From Dioscorea cayenensis subsp. rotundata (taxonomy: Eukaryota > Streptophyta > Magnoliopsida > Dioscoreales > Dioscoreaceae), in contig NC_052481.1 of the NCBI RefSeq assembly GCF_009730915.1, forward strand, positions 22,077,233-22,141,232: DNA of 64,000 nucleotides, given 5' to 3'. The notes beneath the pieces are model-generated. The model was not told the origin of the DNA. It did no database searches and saw only the letters and a list, made by a program, of their open reading frames with translations. Shown here piece by piece: positions 46,947-59,268 of this stretch; the stretch's first letter is position 1; every line of letters begins with the position of its first letter. A program made the position numbers and the translations under genes.

Positions 46947-49900
46947 ATGACTATGTATGAACAAGATCCTGATGTTCTCCAGTGGGGCCTCCATCTTCTT
47001 CATGGTGATCCATTTGCAAACTCTGGGTATTGTGGAACATCAATGCAGAATGACACTGGCTATTACAGTGGAACTTATGCTTTGGAAGGTAACTTTGCAC
47101 ATACTATATTATTTCATGAATGATGAAATTATTTGACATTCACAATTTGCTGTTACAGAGGTAGCTGGACCTTCACATATAGATGAAGAGCATATGCAAG
47201 CAACTGTTCTTGTGCACGATTGGTTTGGTCCGCCCTTTAGGAACTACAACAGCTCAGGTATTTTTAGGATTGTAAAATTACTTATGTGGTCTGCAATATG
47301 GTAAATTACTTCTGTTCTTGTTATATATTTGTTGTAGTTTATGTCTGTTTTACTCTGCTTAGAGAATGAAGGTGGTGATGAAGAAGAAGATGATAGGGAA
47401 GCCTCCAGCTCTTGTTCAAGTCCTGAAGAGAAACTATATGAAGAGGAAAGCTGGACTTGGGAGCTGACAGATGATTTTTCTGTCCTTGATGGTGAAGTAG
47501 GCAAGAGGCTAAACCAGATGGTCCCTATTCCTGTAAGTCTAAGGATACTTACAAAGATGTGGTTTTATTAAATTGAAGGATGATTCTTCTCAGACAGCAC
47601 TATTAGGCATTTATGGATTATGGCCTATAGTAATGTTCTTTTTGGATTTGCATTTCCTAATTTCCATCATATGAGAGCACTTGGTATGGACAGAACATTT
47701 TTTTTTTTTCAGATCAAGATATCTTCTGCCTAAAATTTTATGAAAAAAGGCTATAATTCTGATTCAATATACATTAGATATCCCATGATTTTCCACAGAG
47801 ATTACATACTTAAAAAATTTGATCACCTGCTTACATTTCTAATTGTGCTTTACTATCCAAGTGTTTTGTTATGATCTTTGAGTATACGCCCAGTCTAAAG
47901 TAATAGTGAATGACTTTTAGATGTATGTTTCTCTGTTTGTATGCAGCATGAATATTTGTACTACACTCATTATCTTTTTGTTAACACAAACAATAGTAGC
48001 GGGGCCCTTGCTATGGTCCTTTTTATCTTTTATTTCTTGTCTGGTCATGGTGCATCTACAAAATGCCCTCATATGTGGTGAAAATGCACCTCTGCCTGCA
48101 GTCTCATTTTTTTATATTCCCCCTACTTTACAATTTCTCATCTTTTATATTGCCCCTGGTTAGTGTATCACTGTCGACATTTTTAGTTTTGCTAACTGAC
48201 TGTCAATTATCTGCGTTCATTAAAGCATGTTCCCCGAATAAATGGAGAGATTCCTTCAGTTGATGAAGCCACGTCAGACCATCAAAGGCTTCTTGATAGG
48301 TATAGCCACCGCTTGTTCACTTTTATGCTTACTCTGAAATGTTTCATGCTGATGATTTTTTTCCAATTTGTCTTGTGTCCTATCAATTACATCAAGGCTT
48401 TCCCGGAATAAATTATTGTCTCTTGCATTTTATTTGTAAGTTGACCGGGGGCATGACCTAGGTATTTTCCCTCTAACAATATGATTGGGATTTGTAACCA
48501 TTCTCTTGACTAAATTGAGATTTATTTCTCTTTCTCTTGGTCGGGATATTATATAGATGAGAAAAAGGAAATATGGAAGTTAATAGAAGGAAACAATAAT
48601 TTGAAGTAATGAAATATATGAGTCAGTTTCCCTTATCTGATGTGAATTTACAGCCCATATATTGAAGTGGGCTTGAGTGATTGTTGTACTCAGTTGTATA
48701 ACTCTGATTAGTTTCTTCTTTTACTAGATTGTTCAGTGTTTCTTATTCGTTTCTAGCCATGCAATCATGAAGTTAATTAGACTGGTTATCTTGGGGATCA
48801 GTTTCTCTACTTTTCTGTTTCATTTCTTAGTAAGCTATTTGAATTTATATGCTGTTTTTTATAGCATTCTTACACTAACAAAATTGTGAACTTTTTTTTT
48901 TCCTGCTGAACATAGTTATCAAGATATTTGTCCTTCTACAATCATATTTGAAGACTTTTAGCAGCCCAACGGGATGATGCCTCCTGGATCTTACTAAATA
49001 ATCTGTTATAGGGCATATGCTTGAAATTATTTACAAATCTGTGACATTCATTTTGTCAGTTTTGAGCTTGTTGCACATGCTATAGGTTGCTATTATATGA
49101 TCTGGTTGAGCTCAAGGTTCAAGGAGATGGCAACTGTCAGGTTTGTCTGACAATTTCATATGCAAGGCAAATTACGATTATGCTACTGTCACTTGCTGAA
49201 CGATATGACAGTTACAATACATCTGAAAAACTAGAAAAATAAGTTGCTGCTCTGATTTATATGTGTCCAGTTCCGGGCATTATCAGATCAATTTTATCGA
49301 AGTCCTGAGCACCACAAATTTGTTAGACAGCAGGTTATCAATCAGGTTAGAACTTAGAACGTTAAATGTTTGCTTCTCATGTCCATGCTTTTCTCATAGG
49401 TTCCTTGCTGAACTTATTCATTGATGAACTTTATTTATTAACTCTCAGCTTAAGTCTAATCCTGAGATCTATGAGGGATATGTTCCCATGGCTTATGGTG
49501 ACTACCTGAGAAAGCTTTCAAAGTATGGCTATAGTTTATATATCAAACATGCATTACTTAAGCAGTGTTGCTGTTATGGAAATATGTATTGAATCTCTTG
49601 ATTTGTCTGTTTTGTGGTTTTACATTGAAGATCAGGGGAATGGGGGGATCATGTCACTTTACAGGCTGCTGCTGATTCGGTATGCTTTGTTTTTTTCCCT
49701 TACAAACCTACATATTCGCTAGAGCCTTTTCCTTGAAATCTTGGTACTGCATAGGTGTTTAGCACTTCCGTTGTATTTTTGCCCTGAGCTTTTTTTTGCT
49801 GCAGTATGGTGTCAAAATATTCGTGATAACATCTTTCAAAGATACTTGCTACATTGAGATTCTTCCTAATATTCAAAAGTCTAAACGAGGTTTGACAGAA

Positions 49901-50202
49901 TGATCCTTTCCTCTTTTTAACTCTGAACAGATATCAAGCTCTGATATAAAAACCTTGTATCTGTGTAGTTATTTTCTTGAGCTTTTGGGCTGAGGTGCAT
50001 TACAACTCCATCTATCCTGAAGGAGGTTAAATCCCCCATTACTCTTCATATTCATATTTATCTTGAAGCTTGTGGCACTTACATTACCACTTGCCTTTAG
50101 AACTCATGAGATGTCCAATTCTTTGTGGTTGGTTGCGCAGAGCTACCAATCTCGGAAACCAAGAAAAAGAAGAGGTGGTGGCATTTCGGAAACAAGCACT
50201 AG
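46947..50202 (+). CDS. OTU-domain cysteine deubiquitinase (plant OTU9-12-like)
   Basis: Eleven coding exons: 46947-47088, 47159-47257, 47363-47532, 48226-48299, 49086-49140, 49271-49345, 49449-49522, 49631-49679, 49805-49889, 49969-50025, 50141-50202. All are GT-AG and close to 313 aa. The N-terminal half (1-135) is acidic with a Ser/Glu-rich linker. The OTU domain (about 165-290) has the catalytic pair Asp176/Cys179 in VQGDGNCQFRALSDQFY and His285 in FWAEVHYNSIYPEG, so the triad is intact. The C-terminus is basic/aromatic (ETKKKRRWWHFGNKH), a feature I associate with this plant subgroup. It should cleave ubiquitin from proteins in cytosol or nucleus; linkage preference is unknown. The last exon depends on an acceptor TTGCGCAG at 50140. 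Confidence 0.93.
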
Positions 50203-50744
50203 GGAGCTGGACTCCTGCAGTGAGCTTCTTACCGGATGTAAAGAGAGAAGGGGGAATGGGAAATAATAATTTTATAAGGGTTTAGTTCTTCTGTTCAATG
50301 TGTGTTTTGAGATTTGTCTTCTTTGACCATGTCTTCCTATTTCTTTTCTTCTGTTCTCCGAGATCATTATTTTTAATTGAGTTATTTTTGGGTGTGGTTT
50401 TGTATAAAGGCCCCTTTATAAAGAAATTCTCTCAGTTTGCTTCTTGTAATCAAATAAAACCTGAAGATCTATAGGAACCTTCTGGAACCTCTGCCGCCAC
50501 TCCAAAGTCTTCGGAGTCCAGGGACAGCTTCTCTCTAGATCGCTTCCTGATCTGTGAAGCCTAGCAAGCATCCATCACAATGCCAACATGTAATCTCGTG
50601 CTCTGTACCCGAGGTATTTGTGTGTATATATCGGTTGACTTGATACTTGATTGGCATTACATTTTGTTCCAAATGAAGCCTTAATCTTGTTAAGAAAGAT
50701 TTAGTTTTGGACTTGTTTATTATACTTATTATTTATTTTCTCAG
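50203..50744. other. OTU 3' UTR and flank
   Basis: AATAAA at 50453-50458 is a plausible poly(A) signal about 250 bp after the OTU stop. The rest (50480-50740) may be decayed upstream sequence of the adjoining Cpn60-alpha pseudogene, but is not recognisable. Confidence 0.4.
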
Positions 50745-51612
50745 TGGATCATGTTTCGAAGGTTGTGATCAAGGCCAATGATTTTGCTGGTGATGGGACC
50801 ACAACTGCATCCGTCCTTCCATGCAAGATCATCAGCCTCGGATGCAGAGTGCCACCTCTGAACCCGGTTTCCATCAAGGAGGGCATTAAGAATGTGCAGG
50901 GGCTTGTGGAAGTGCTTGAGAAGAAAACCTGACCTGCCAAGTGTCCAGGGATGTGGGGATATCAAAGCCGAAGGTAGTACCAATGTCCTGCCAATGCATT
51001 CAGTTTGTGGTTTCTCCTTGTTTTTAAAGAATTTGCTAATCTAACCGATAATATAGTTGCACAAAGGAGATGGGCTATTAATGAGATCAGACCGTTTTGT
51101 GGAGCCATTGCCTCTCTTTCAGTTGGTAATGATAAGTTTGCCGGAGACATGATTACTGATATCATTAATAAGGTTGGTCCAGGTGGCGTTTTTGCCTTTT
51201 GCTTTAGCCATTCATGAGTTAGGTTCATATTTATGTTTGTCTTCTTTGATTTATCGAATTGAATGACCCATGTGATGAGAGTATCCTCTATGAGTGATTT
51301 GGAACTGTGCTTTCAGAATGATCAAGGTTGTTTTTCTCTTAAATTTGTCACAAACTTGGATAAATTGCTCGTTAAATTTGAGAATGGTAAAGTTTTAGTA
51401 GCCTGTCAGAAGTTTTCATTTCTAAAAGAAATCATTCCTTTATTTTAGAAGGCCACACAGTTGAGAGCTCCTCTACCTTTTTTGCAGAGGATGTAACTGG
51501 TGAGGCTTTGGCAATATATGTTACGAATAAGCGGCGAACGTTTCTGCAATTAAAGCTCCTGGTTTTGGCGACAGGAGAAAGACCCTTCTTTAAGATTTTG
51601 CCATCTTGATAG
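50745..51612 (+). pseudogene. Plastid chaperonin 60 alpha-subunit pseudogene fragment
   Basis: Four collinear pieces match Cpn60-alpha. (1) 50745-50932: NDFAGDGTTTASVLPCKII and NPVSIKEGIKNVQGLVE, then a premature stop at 50930-50932. (2) 51106-51188: SVGNDKFAGDMITDIINK, VGPGGV. (3) 51320-51447: FVTNLDKLLVKFENGKVLV and FLKEIIPLF followed by a stop. (4) 51450-51612: KATQLRAPLPFFAEDVTGEA, VTNKRR, ATGERPFF. The order is correct and remnants of introns seem to separate the pieces, so this is a decayed genomic duplicate rather than a processed copy. The N-terminus and the C-terminal two-fifths are missing. Functional Cpn60-alpha folds Rubisco and other plastid proteins; this copy cannot. Confidence 0.85.
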
Positions 51613-54275
51613 GTAGCATTGTTGCTTTTTTAGTATTTGTTTGCTAGTGCTCTATCATTTGAAGTGTTTTAAGCCCATTGGAACTTCTAAACTGTTCTTG
51701 TTTTACAAAACCGTTGAAAAGTTAGTGCTGCAACAACAGAGACATAGCTGTAGTCATAATAAAACTCTCACCTGCTAACTCGCCCTACATTTTATTTTGC
51801 TTTTAGGATGAATATAGGAGTTCTTTATTATAACAAATCTGCATCACATCTTTTAATTGAATTGAATTATTTTCTTTTGGGTCTTTTAACAAATTTGATG
51901 TAGTCCAAGGTAAAAAGTATTTAGCCTGTGTACTTTGATTCAGGTTAAAATTGCACCCATTACTGAACTTTCCCGACTTATGAGCACCTCTACTCACGAA
52001 CATTAAATTTAGGATGCATCGCTCTTCTTCAGGAAATTAAGAAAATAAAAGATAGTTTGGGAAAGAAGAGCCAAAAACTTTTAAATAATAATAGCAATTG
52101 AGTATATATGTATATTTAGATAGATGTTTATTTGGTTTTCATTGTTACATGATAGGTAGGTATTTATGAAATTTTTTTTTTGAGGTTTGAATTTTGTGTA
52201 ATCTAAGGACAATGCTATTAAACTTAAGCTGGAGAGGCCAGTTTGACTGGTAAACTAGCTAGCTGATTTGGTTCATGCCATAAACTTGTCACTTGAAACA
52301 CTGATTTTTAGAAAATGTTGATAAACCACTTCAATTAAAGCAAAAGAGGTACAATAACCCCACCAAAATGATGAGTAACGACAAAACGAACTACAAAAAT
52401 ACCATTAGCTGTGGTGCAATTGAAACACTGAATCTAATTGGGCATGGGGTGAAATTATAATAAAATTCAGGACGATCACATAGGCAAGACTCATACATCT
52501 TGATGGGGTTGGCAGGAGTTCGGGCAACAGAGGATGGGACTTGGGTGGCGCGGCCAGGCCCAAGTGGGGAGTTTAGCGCGGTATGAAGGTAATGAAGAAA
52601 TTTGGGAAATTTTCAAAGTTATAATTAAATTTAAAAGATTGATCATTTATTTGTAATACACATTAATATTATATATGAGCTAGTCCTAGAAATGTGCATG
52701 CATGTGTTTTAGAGAATAACAGGTCAGGTTTGCCTTTGGATCAGCTAAATCAGATATCCATCCATCAAATATATGATGAAAAGGACCTTCACAGTAACAT
52801 TGAAGTTCTTCTAGATTAATTACAAAGTCAACAAGGGTAGAAGAAACTAACAGCGGTTGTTTGTTTTGGAGGTTGTAAGGGGGTGGTCTAGAACCATTGA
52901 AGTTTGAAATCCAAAAGTGTGAACAGAGAAGAGTTTATGTCTAAGGAATTGAGCATCCATTGAAGACCAGAAAGCCCAATTCCACCGTCCACAAGTTAAA
53001 AGAGTAGTTCAACCTCTCCAGAAAGAAGACTTTGGAGACAACACCATTTTTTAATAAAGTAAACGGAAGAAGATTCTATGCCCAAGACTGAAGATTTCAT
53101 TCCCAGATTCATACACAATTTGAACATGCAATGCTTCAGAGTCAATCTTCATTTGGTCATTTTGATTGGACGTTATTATTAAATATTCATATGAAAAAAT
53201 ATCAAACAAGCATTGAAAGATAATTAATTAATAGGGGGAGCAGATATTGACATATTGATAACCATGTTGTAAATTATGTGTCTAAACATGTTAGACTTGG
53301 TCAGTTCCTAATTATCAATTTCCATCACGTCATAGTTATGGCAAGAAAGGAAAATTCCTGGCAGGTTTTGTGCGTTCAATTGGTGCACTTTTACTTTTGT
53401 TTTTGTTTTTTATTTTATTTTGGTTTTCTATGTCTCTTTTTCTACTCGGTTTTCTTTAGAATAATGGAACTTATACGCTTTGATTATGCGTTACGTACTG
53501 ACACACAATGCTTTTCTTTTTTACTTTTTGTTTTTATTATTTTCAGGAATAATAATGTAGTGTTTGAAGTTGAAACTTCTTCTCCATTATCATCATCTCA
53601 TATTAATCAAGTTCTAAACATAGTTTTCCATCTTAAAATAAAAAAATAAAATAAAATACAGGAATTAAAAAAAAGAACGGTTAGAGTATTCATGCAAAAC
53701 AATGAATAGATATGAGAATAAAGGGCACAAAAGCTAGTGCAATGAAATTCTCAAACAATTGCGTTTAACTACGCACTGGCTATTGGCATCTCTTAAAAAC
53801 TAAAAAGATCTCATTTCTCTTTAAAAGCATAAGCAGCCAAAGTTATCCGTCCTTTTTATCAGTCAATGAGAAGGACTTTAATCACTACCGTTAAATAAAA
53901 TAATAATAATAATAATAATAGTAATAATAATGATTAATAATAGAAAAACATACTTTTCTTAATTTAATTTAAGTTTTTTTAATAGTTAAAAACAGCTTCA
54001 TGAGGACATGGGATCCACGTGTTCGTACACTGTCAATATCCGGTCTTAATCCGTCTGACTCTGTCAGAAGTGCGCATCCCGAGGCAAAAGCCCAACTTAT
54101 ACGAACGTCCGCGTGGCGTGTACACTGGTTTCATCATCAAAGATACAAATAAACCCCTCCAAATCCCCAAAACCACGAAACTGCCACCCATTACGCGGAT
54201 TCTCGACACAAAGGGGTGTTCCTCATGCTTGTTGTTATCGCGGGTCCATCCCCTAATACAAACTCTGAAACCCTC
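51613..54275. other. 2.7 kb spacer with repeat-like segments
   Basis: No gene supported. GATAAACCACTTCAATTAA at 52319 repeats the terminus of the element at 14585, followed by sequence to about 53160 that looks repeat-derived, possibly an antisense LINE tail. An (AAT)n tract lies at 53898-53930. A 123-codon frame at 53278-53649 is Phe/Tyr-rich low-complexity and not credible. Confidence 0.4.
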
Positions 54276-54645
54276 TATTTAATCGCCACGTGTTTAATCC
54301 AACGATGATTAAATGGTTCGTATATTTAACTTGTTACGACCCCCACATCGGATCCGGATTTTGATTTGAACGTGAGAGAGAGAGAGAGAGAAGGGGACAA
54401 GTGGAGGCTTGGAACCTGGGATTCGTGGACAAGAAAGCCATGGCGACGTCGGGATGGAAGGGAGAGAAGGACCCGGGGGGCCCTTCATAAACCCTAACCC
54501 CAACGTTGAGGATCATACACAGCCCGAATCATAGTCCAGGTTTGATCTATAGTTCTCTGATTTTGCCCACATTGTCGTGTTCTCGAGTTCATGCTTGATT
54601 TTTTTTGAGGGATTTGTTTGCTTGCTTTTGTTTAGGGATTTGGAG
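54276..54645 (+). promoter_or_regulatory. Core promoter and 5' leader of the LPA1-like gene
   Basis: A TATA-like CTATTTAATC at about 54274-54283 sits 365 bp before the ATG. A (GA)n tract follows at about 54373-54393. If transcription starts near 54305, the leader contains the upstream ORF at 54440-54490. Confidence 0.35.
54440..54490 (+). CDS. Possible 16-codon upstream ORF in the LPA1 leader
   Basis: ATG in a strong context (GCCATGGCG) opens MATSGWKGEKDPGGPS and stops at 54488-54490, 155 bp before the main ATG. Whether it is transcribed depends on the start site. If it is, it would be expected to reduce translation of the main frame. Not conserved-peptide evidence, only position and context. 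Confidence 0.35.
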   Translation: MATSGWKGEKDPGGPS

Positions 54646-57600
54646 ATGGCGGAAGCGGGCAAGTTGTTGTATATTGTTGTCGTGGATGAGGACGAGATGA
54701 GGGGTGATGATTGTGAGAGGAAAGGTGGATCTTTTAGTTACACCAGGCCTGTTCTTCAGAGCACTCTCCAGCTCATGGGTTGTAAGCCTCGTCATTCCTT
54801 CAAGGTCTAGGTTCTTTGATTTTCCTCCGCTTTTGCCTTTGTTTTTATGAATTATTAGTGTTGATGTGGTGTTAGATTGGTAATTGTCTCCTGGAATCGC
54901 GTTTGTTTGAATGGGCTTTTGCAATTGTTGTCAAAATTATAGTTTTTAGATCAAATTGTTTTGATTCATTGATTTTTCTTGTTTTTGAACGACATCTATC
55001 TCAAAAGTTTGGGTTTTGGATGCTTAAATTGTGCAGGTTAGTCGAAGGGTGTTTGACGTGATGAGGAGTGTATACTCGGCAGAGCATGTTTCTCCTAAAT
55101 CTATGAATTCAGATCAATCGGCATGGAGTGAAGGTGGAAACAAGGATGGTGGTTACCTGAGAAGAGATAATGCACAGATTGATAGTACGATTCCATTTGA
55201 GTTGTATAAAAGACAGACGACTGTCATGGTGGCGAGAGAGAAATTCTTGGATATTGTTTGCCATGTTCTCTCTCAATACAAGTATGTAGGTCCCAATCAA
55301 AGGGCAGACCTTTTACTCGCATGCAGGTATCGACTTCTTGTCCTTATCTTTTTTGATTGCTGTGGGCCAGCTGCAATACTCTGATTAATGACCATGTTGG
55401 CTTTGAGATGTTTTGCATGGGGCCTTTATTTGGCAGTTTTGTTATACCTCGGTAGATTAGATTTTTTACCATTTAGGATTGATTTTTTAACTTGTGCTTA
55501 TGCAAGTATGGAGGAATAACATCCAGTTATGATGGAATGAATTCTTCGTTTAGTGTTTTGTTGTTTTTGTTTTTGAATTTTCTTTAGATTATTTGTTGGC
55601 TTTGTAGTTTTTCTCAGAGGAATTTAATCATTTGTAAAGGAATAGCATGCAATATATTTTATCATCTGCCTGACTATTGTTTTGTATAAACTTTACATGG
55701 TTTAAGTTATCCTAGAACATATAAACTTATATTTTATCCTGCTATTTTCTTAGAATCCGAGAAAAAAAGGAATCTGTGACGGTTCTTTTGTGTGGCACAA
55801 GTGGGTGTGGCAAATCCACACTTTCTGCTTTGCTGGTATGCCCATTCTTATGTTGTGTTGATTAATCCTTGCTGATGTATTGGAAGCTTTAGTGATATAT
55901 TTAACAGATAAGGATACAAGTTTGCTGTGACTTCATCCCGTTAATTTATTTTACTATGAAGTTATATTTAAGTATGTAGTTTATCATTTTTTTTTCTTTA
56001 TGATGTTTTGAGCAGGGGGGTAGACTAGGTATTACAACGGTGATTTCTACTGATTCCATTCGCCATATGATGAGGAGCTTCGTGGATGAGGACCAGAATC
56101 CACTTCTCTGGGCATCAACATATCATGCTGGTGACCATTTAGATCCAGTAGCCGTTGCAAAAGCAAAGGCTAAACGAAAAGCCAAAAAGCTAGCAGGTGT
56201 TTCTTCCATGGCGGCCAATGAAGAAGTACCTGATCAAGCTTCCAATAAGAAATCCGATGGCCATTCTGGAGATTTAATTTCCGGGGCTGAGTTAATTAGC
56301 AAAAAGCAAATGGCGGTCGAAGGTTTCAAAGCACAGAGTGAAATGGTTATTGACAGCCTTGATCGCCTTATCACTGCATGGGAAGAACGAAAAGAATCAG
56401 TCGTTGTTGAGGGTGTCCACTTAAGCCTCAATTTTGTGGTGGGTACTACCATTAGTGTGTTATCTCCAATTGTCTTTTTCTTCAAAATAACTTCGCCTGC
56501 CTAATATTCCATTGTTGTTGAGGATGTCCCCCTAAGCGTCAATTTTGTGGTTGGTGCTAGCACAAGAGTATTTTCTCATTCGTCGTTTTCTTCAGAATAA
56601 CTCCATCAACCTAATATTCTTCTTCAAAGATTACTTTTGAATCGTAAATAATTTGACGTTTGATACTATTATGGAATTATACTTATTTGATGTTCTCAAG
56701 ACCTGCTCAGTTTATTCTTCTAGATAAATTGCGCAAAACAGGTAAGCTGCCATATATAGATAGATTTGTGTATGTTCTGCATATTAGAAATAAAATATCT
56801 TTGATGTTATTTGAAAGCTGATTAATTGTTTCCTTTATGCTAGATGGGGCTCATGAAGAAGCATCCTTCTATTATACCTTTCATGGTCTACATCTCAAAC
56901 GAAGAAAAACACATGGAGAGATTTGCTGTTCGAGCAAAGTACATGACATTGGACCCATCAAAGAATAAGTACGTTAAATACATTCGCAATATCAGAACAA
57001 TACAGGAATATCTCTGCAACTGCGCTGATAAGCATTTGGTGCCCAAAATAAATAACACCAATGTTGATCGAAGTGTGGCAGCTATTCATGCCACAGTCTT
57101 CAGTTGCTTGCGGAGGAGAGAAGCCGGAGAGCAGCTGTATGATACAAACACAAATACAGTGTCTATAATAGATGAAGAGTACAGAAACCAGTGTGCAGCC
57201 AACACACTTAGTTCCAAAGGAATGTTTCAGTTGATTCAGAGGAAAGGCTCTTCTAGGCATCTAATGGCTCTTCTTAACACAGATGGTTCTGTCGCCAAGG
57301 CATGGCCGATGGAATCAATTTATGATAACGGGAGACTGAATCCTAGAAATTGTGGTGATAAGTGTGTAGGAAGTCCCATGTATGGTCCCTTACTAATTGG
57401 GAAGGCAGAACCTGTTAATCTCCAATTTGGGAACTTTGGGATTAGTGCTTGGCCTAACGATGCAGGCGGTACCAGTTGCAGCGGAAGCTTTGATGATTCA
57501 AGGGCTGATGGGACTGATACTGGAAGCAGATACTTATCTTCCTGTGGCAGCTCACCCAGGATGTCTGAGGGACATGCAAAGGAGGTAGCTTTCCGCTTCT

Positions 57601-58410
57601 CCTGATGAACTAAGCTATGATGTGCACCATTTTGCCTTCTTTCTGTTGATTTTACAATTTCTTTTTATTTGGCATATGCCTCTGACAACATCTAAACCAA
57701 TCCTCTTGTTGTTTTTGTCCAGCTTAAGGAGGGATTTTCAGTGTCAGTGAGTGAAGATGAAGCTGATTGTCCTCCTGATAAGGATAGTGATGAGGATCTA
57801 AGTGATACAGAGCACAAGGTCATGCATGAAGAAGAGGTAAGGCCTGAACTAATTTGTTTCTTCATATTGCTACTGATACAGCTTTCTGGCATGAAATAAT
57901 GAACACAAATTTATGCATATGCCTTTACCTACTTGACAAGTGAGGATCTTTAGATTATAAGCAAATACTTATTATTTTCTGTGTTTCCAGTTGGAGGGTT
58001 CTGTGGATGACAACTCAACCAAGTCCGACGAAGAGTTTGAGGACTTGGCCATGCGAGATGGCCTAGGACATGGTTATTATTCCGATGATGATGAACCTGA
58101 GCCTGAGCCTGAGCCTGAGCCTGTGCCTGTGCCTGTTGAAGAAACTGAACTGACAATAAATAAGAAATTACATGAAAATGATTCAGGACTTAGTGTGCTA
58201 CCAGAGAAGTATCAACAGAATCTGGAACGCTTCCGGAAAATGAGTGAACTTGTCTCCAAGAATCCCTGTTCATATTCCTTGTTATCTGATGTGAATTGCG
58301 GGAGCATGGATGCGAGAATGGTGAAGTGCTCTTCCGATGATTCTTCATGCTTTCATGGCCGGTCTCGCAGCATTCCAGCCATAACTAGGCCCTTGTACAG
58401 TATGGAATAA
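54646..58410 (+). CDS. LPA1: P-loop NTPase, LPA1 / 2-phosphoglycerate kinase-like
   Basis: Seven exons: 54646-54804, 55037-55326, 55754-55835, 56016-56438, 56844-57584, 57723-57836, 57991-58410; frames close to 742 aa, near the size of rice LPA1. The N-terminus (about 1-60) is an ATP-cone-like region. Walker [10 protein letters not shown] (about 161-169) is followed by [18 protein letters not shown] and [12 protein letters not shown]. The second half of the kinase domain has [20 protein letters not shown] (across intron 4), YITN-like [19 protein letters not shown] and [16 protein letters not shown]. The C-terminal third is Ser/Asp/Glu-rich with an EPEPEPEP tract, likely disordered. Rice LPA1 mutants have low seed phytic acid. 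The relation to archaeal 2-phosphoglycerate kinase is by homology; the plant reaction is unproven. The symbol is by family resemblance. Confidence 0.9.
56403..56623 (+). repeat. 111 bp tandem duplication spanning exon 4 end, donor and intron start of LPA1
   Basis: Copy 1 starts at 56403 and copy 2 at 56514. Shared words in order: GTTGTTGAGG(G/A)TGTCC, TAAGC(C/G)TCAATTTTGTGG, TTTTCTTCA(A/G)AATAACT, and CAACCTAATATTC (GCCTAATATTC in copy 1). Copy 2 includes a second version of the coding end ([12 protein letters not shown]) and a second potential donor GTG|GTTGGT. Copies have diverged noticeably, so the event is not recent. Confidence 0.88.
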
Positions 58411-59268
58411 ACTCTGTTGGTGTAGCTTGATTGAATAGAAAGAGACAAAGGTGTGCTTTTGTGGAGAATTTTGTATGAGTAGATGATGAAAGCTGAGTTT
58501 GTGGCGCTCTTTCATCTTCTTGTCAATTTGGATAGAGAGATAAGATGCTGTACCCTTTGTCTTCCTTTTCTTTTCCATTGTTTCTGGTAATATATAATGC
58601 CAGATACTGTGCTCAAAATCTTTTAGCTCACTTGTATGCAATACCGTTAATCTCTTTATTTTATATAACAGTAGTTAATTAAGTAAATAATTCACAATAT
58701 TAACTGCAATCTATGAACAACAACAGCTAATATGTTAACAATGGCTGGTCAAGTGATTTTTAAAGTGAGAACCATTTGGTTTTGGTCTCTATAATGTTAA
58801 ATCATTCAATAACATTAATTTACTCAAAAATCGAACTCAATTTTTTCAGGGAATGAAGTTAAAGAGATGCAAATACTTAAAATATATAACAGAACCTCTG
58901 CAGCCTGTCTTTACAAAGTCATTAAACCATTACATTTTGGTTTGCTATCTTTACAGAAGCTTATAAGCACTAACTGCAATAGACCTTCATCTTGTAGGCC
59001 TTTCTCCATGCAAGCTAACCTATATATATATTTATATATATATAATCCTCATGGCAGCAGTGCTGCTGCTCTTTATGGCTTGAATTACAAGTTCAGAATA
59101 TACATTAGGATTTGAGCAAAAAAATTTTATTCCAAGGCCTAACATTTATTTACAAGGAAGGCCAAACTAGGTTTCTACTTTGCCTATTTATGCTGATTGA
59201 AATGACTTCAGTTGCTGGTAAGACTAGCCTTGTTATCATCTGTACAATAATGTACTGCAATCGTCTCT
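58411..59268. other. Convergent 3' UTRs of LPA1 and PUM genes
   Basis: 858 bp between two stop codons on opposite strands. It holds both 3' UTRs and an AT-rich middle (58650-58870). A TATA-rich stretch is at about 59022-59042. On the minus strand, UGUAUAUU (59104-59097) is a weak Pumilio-element match. Confidence 0.5.

Noticed and set aside
53278-53649. 123-codon Phe-rich frame
   Set aside because: Composition follows a T-rich tract; no conserved motif or splice context.
56440-56843. Alternative exon made from the second LPA1 duplicate copy
   Set aside because: The copy lacks its own acceptor at the left and extending exon 4 into it meets a stop at 56502-56504. Kept only as a finding about the donor.
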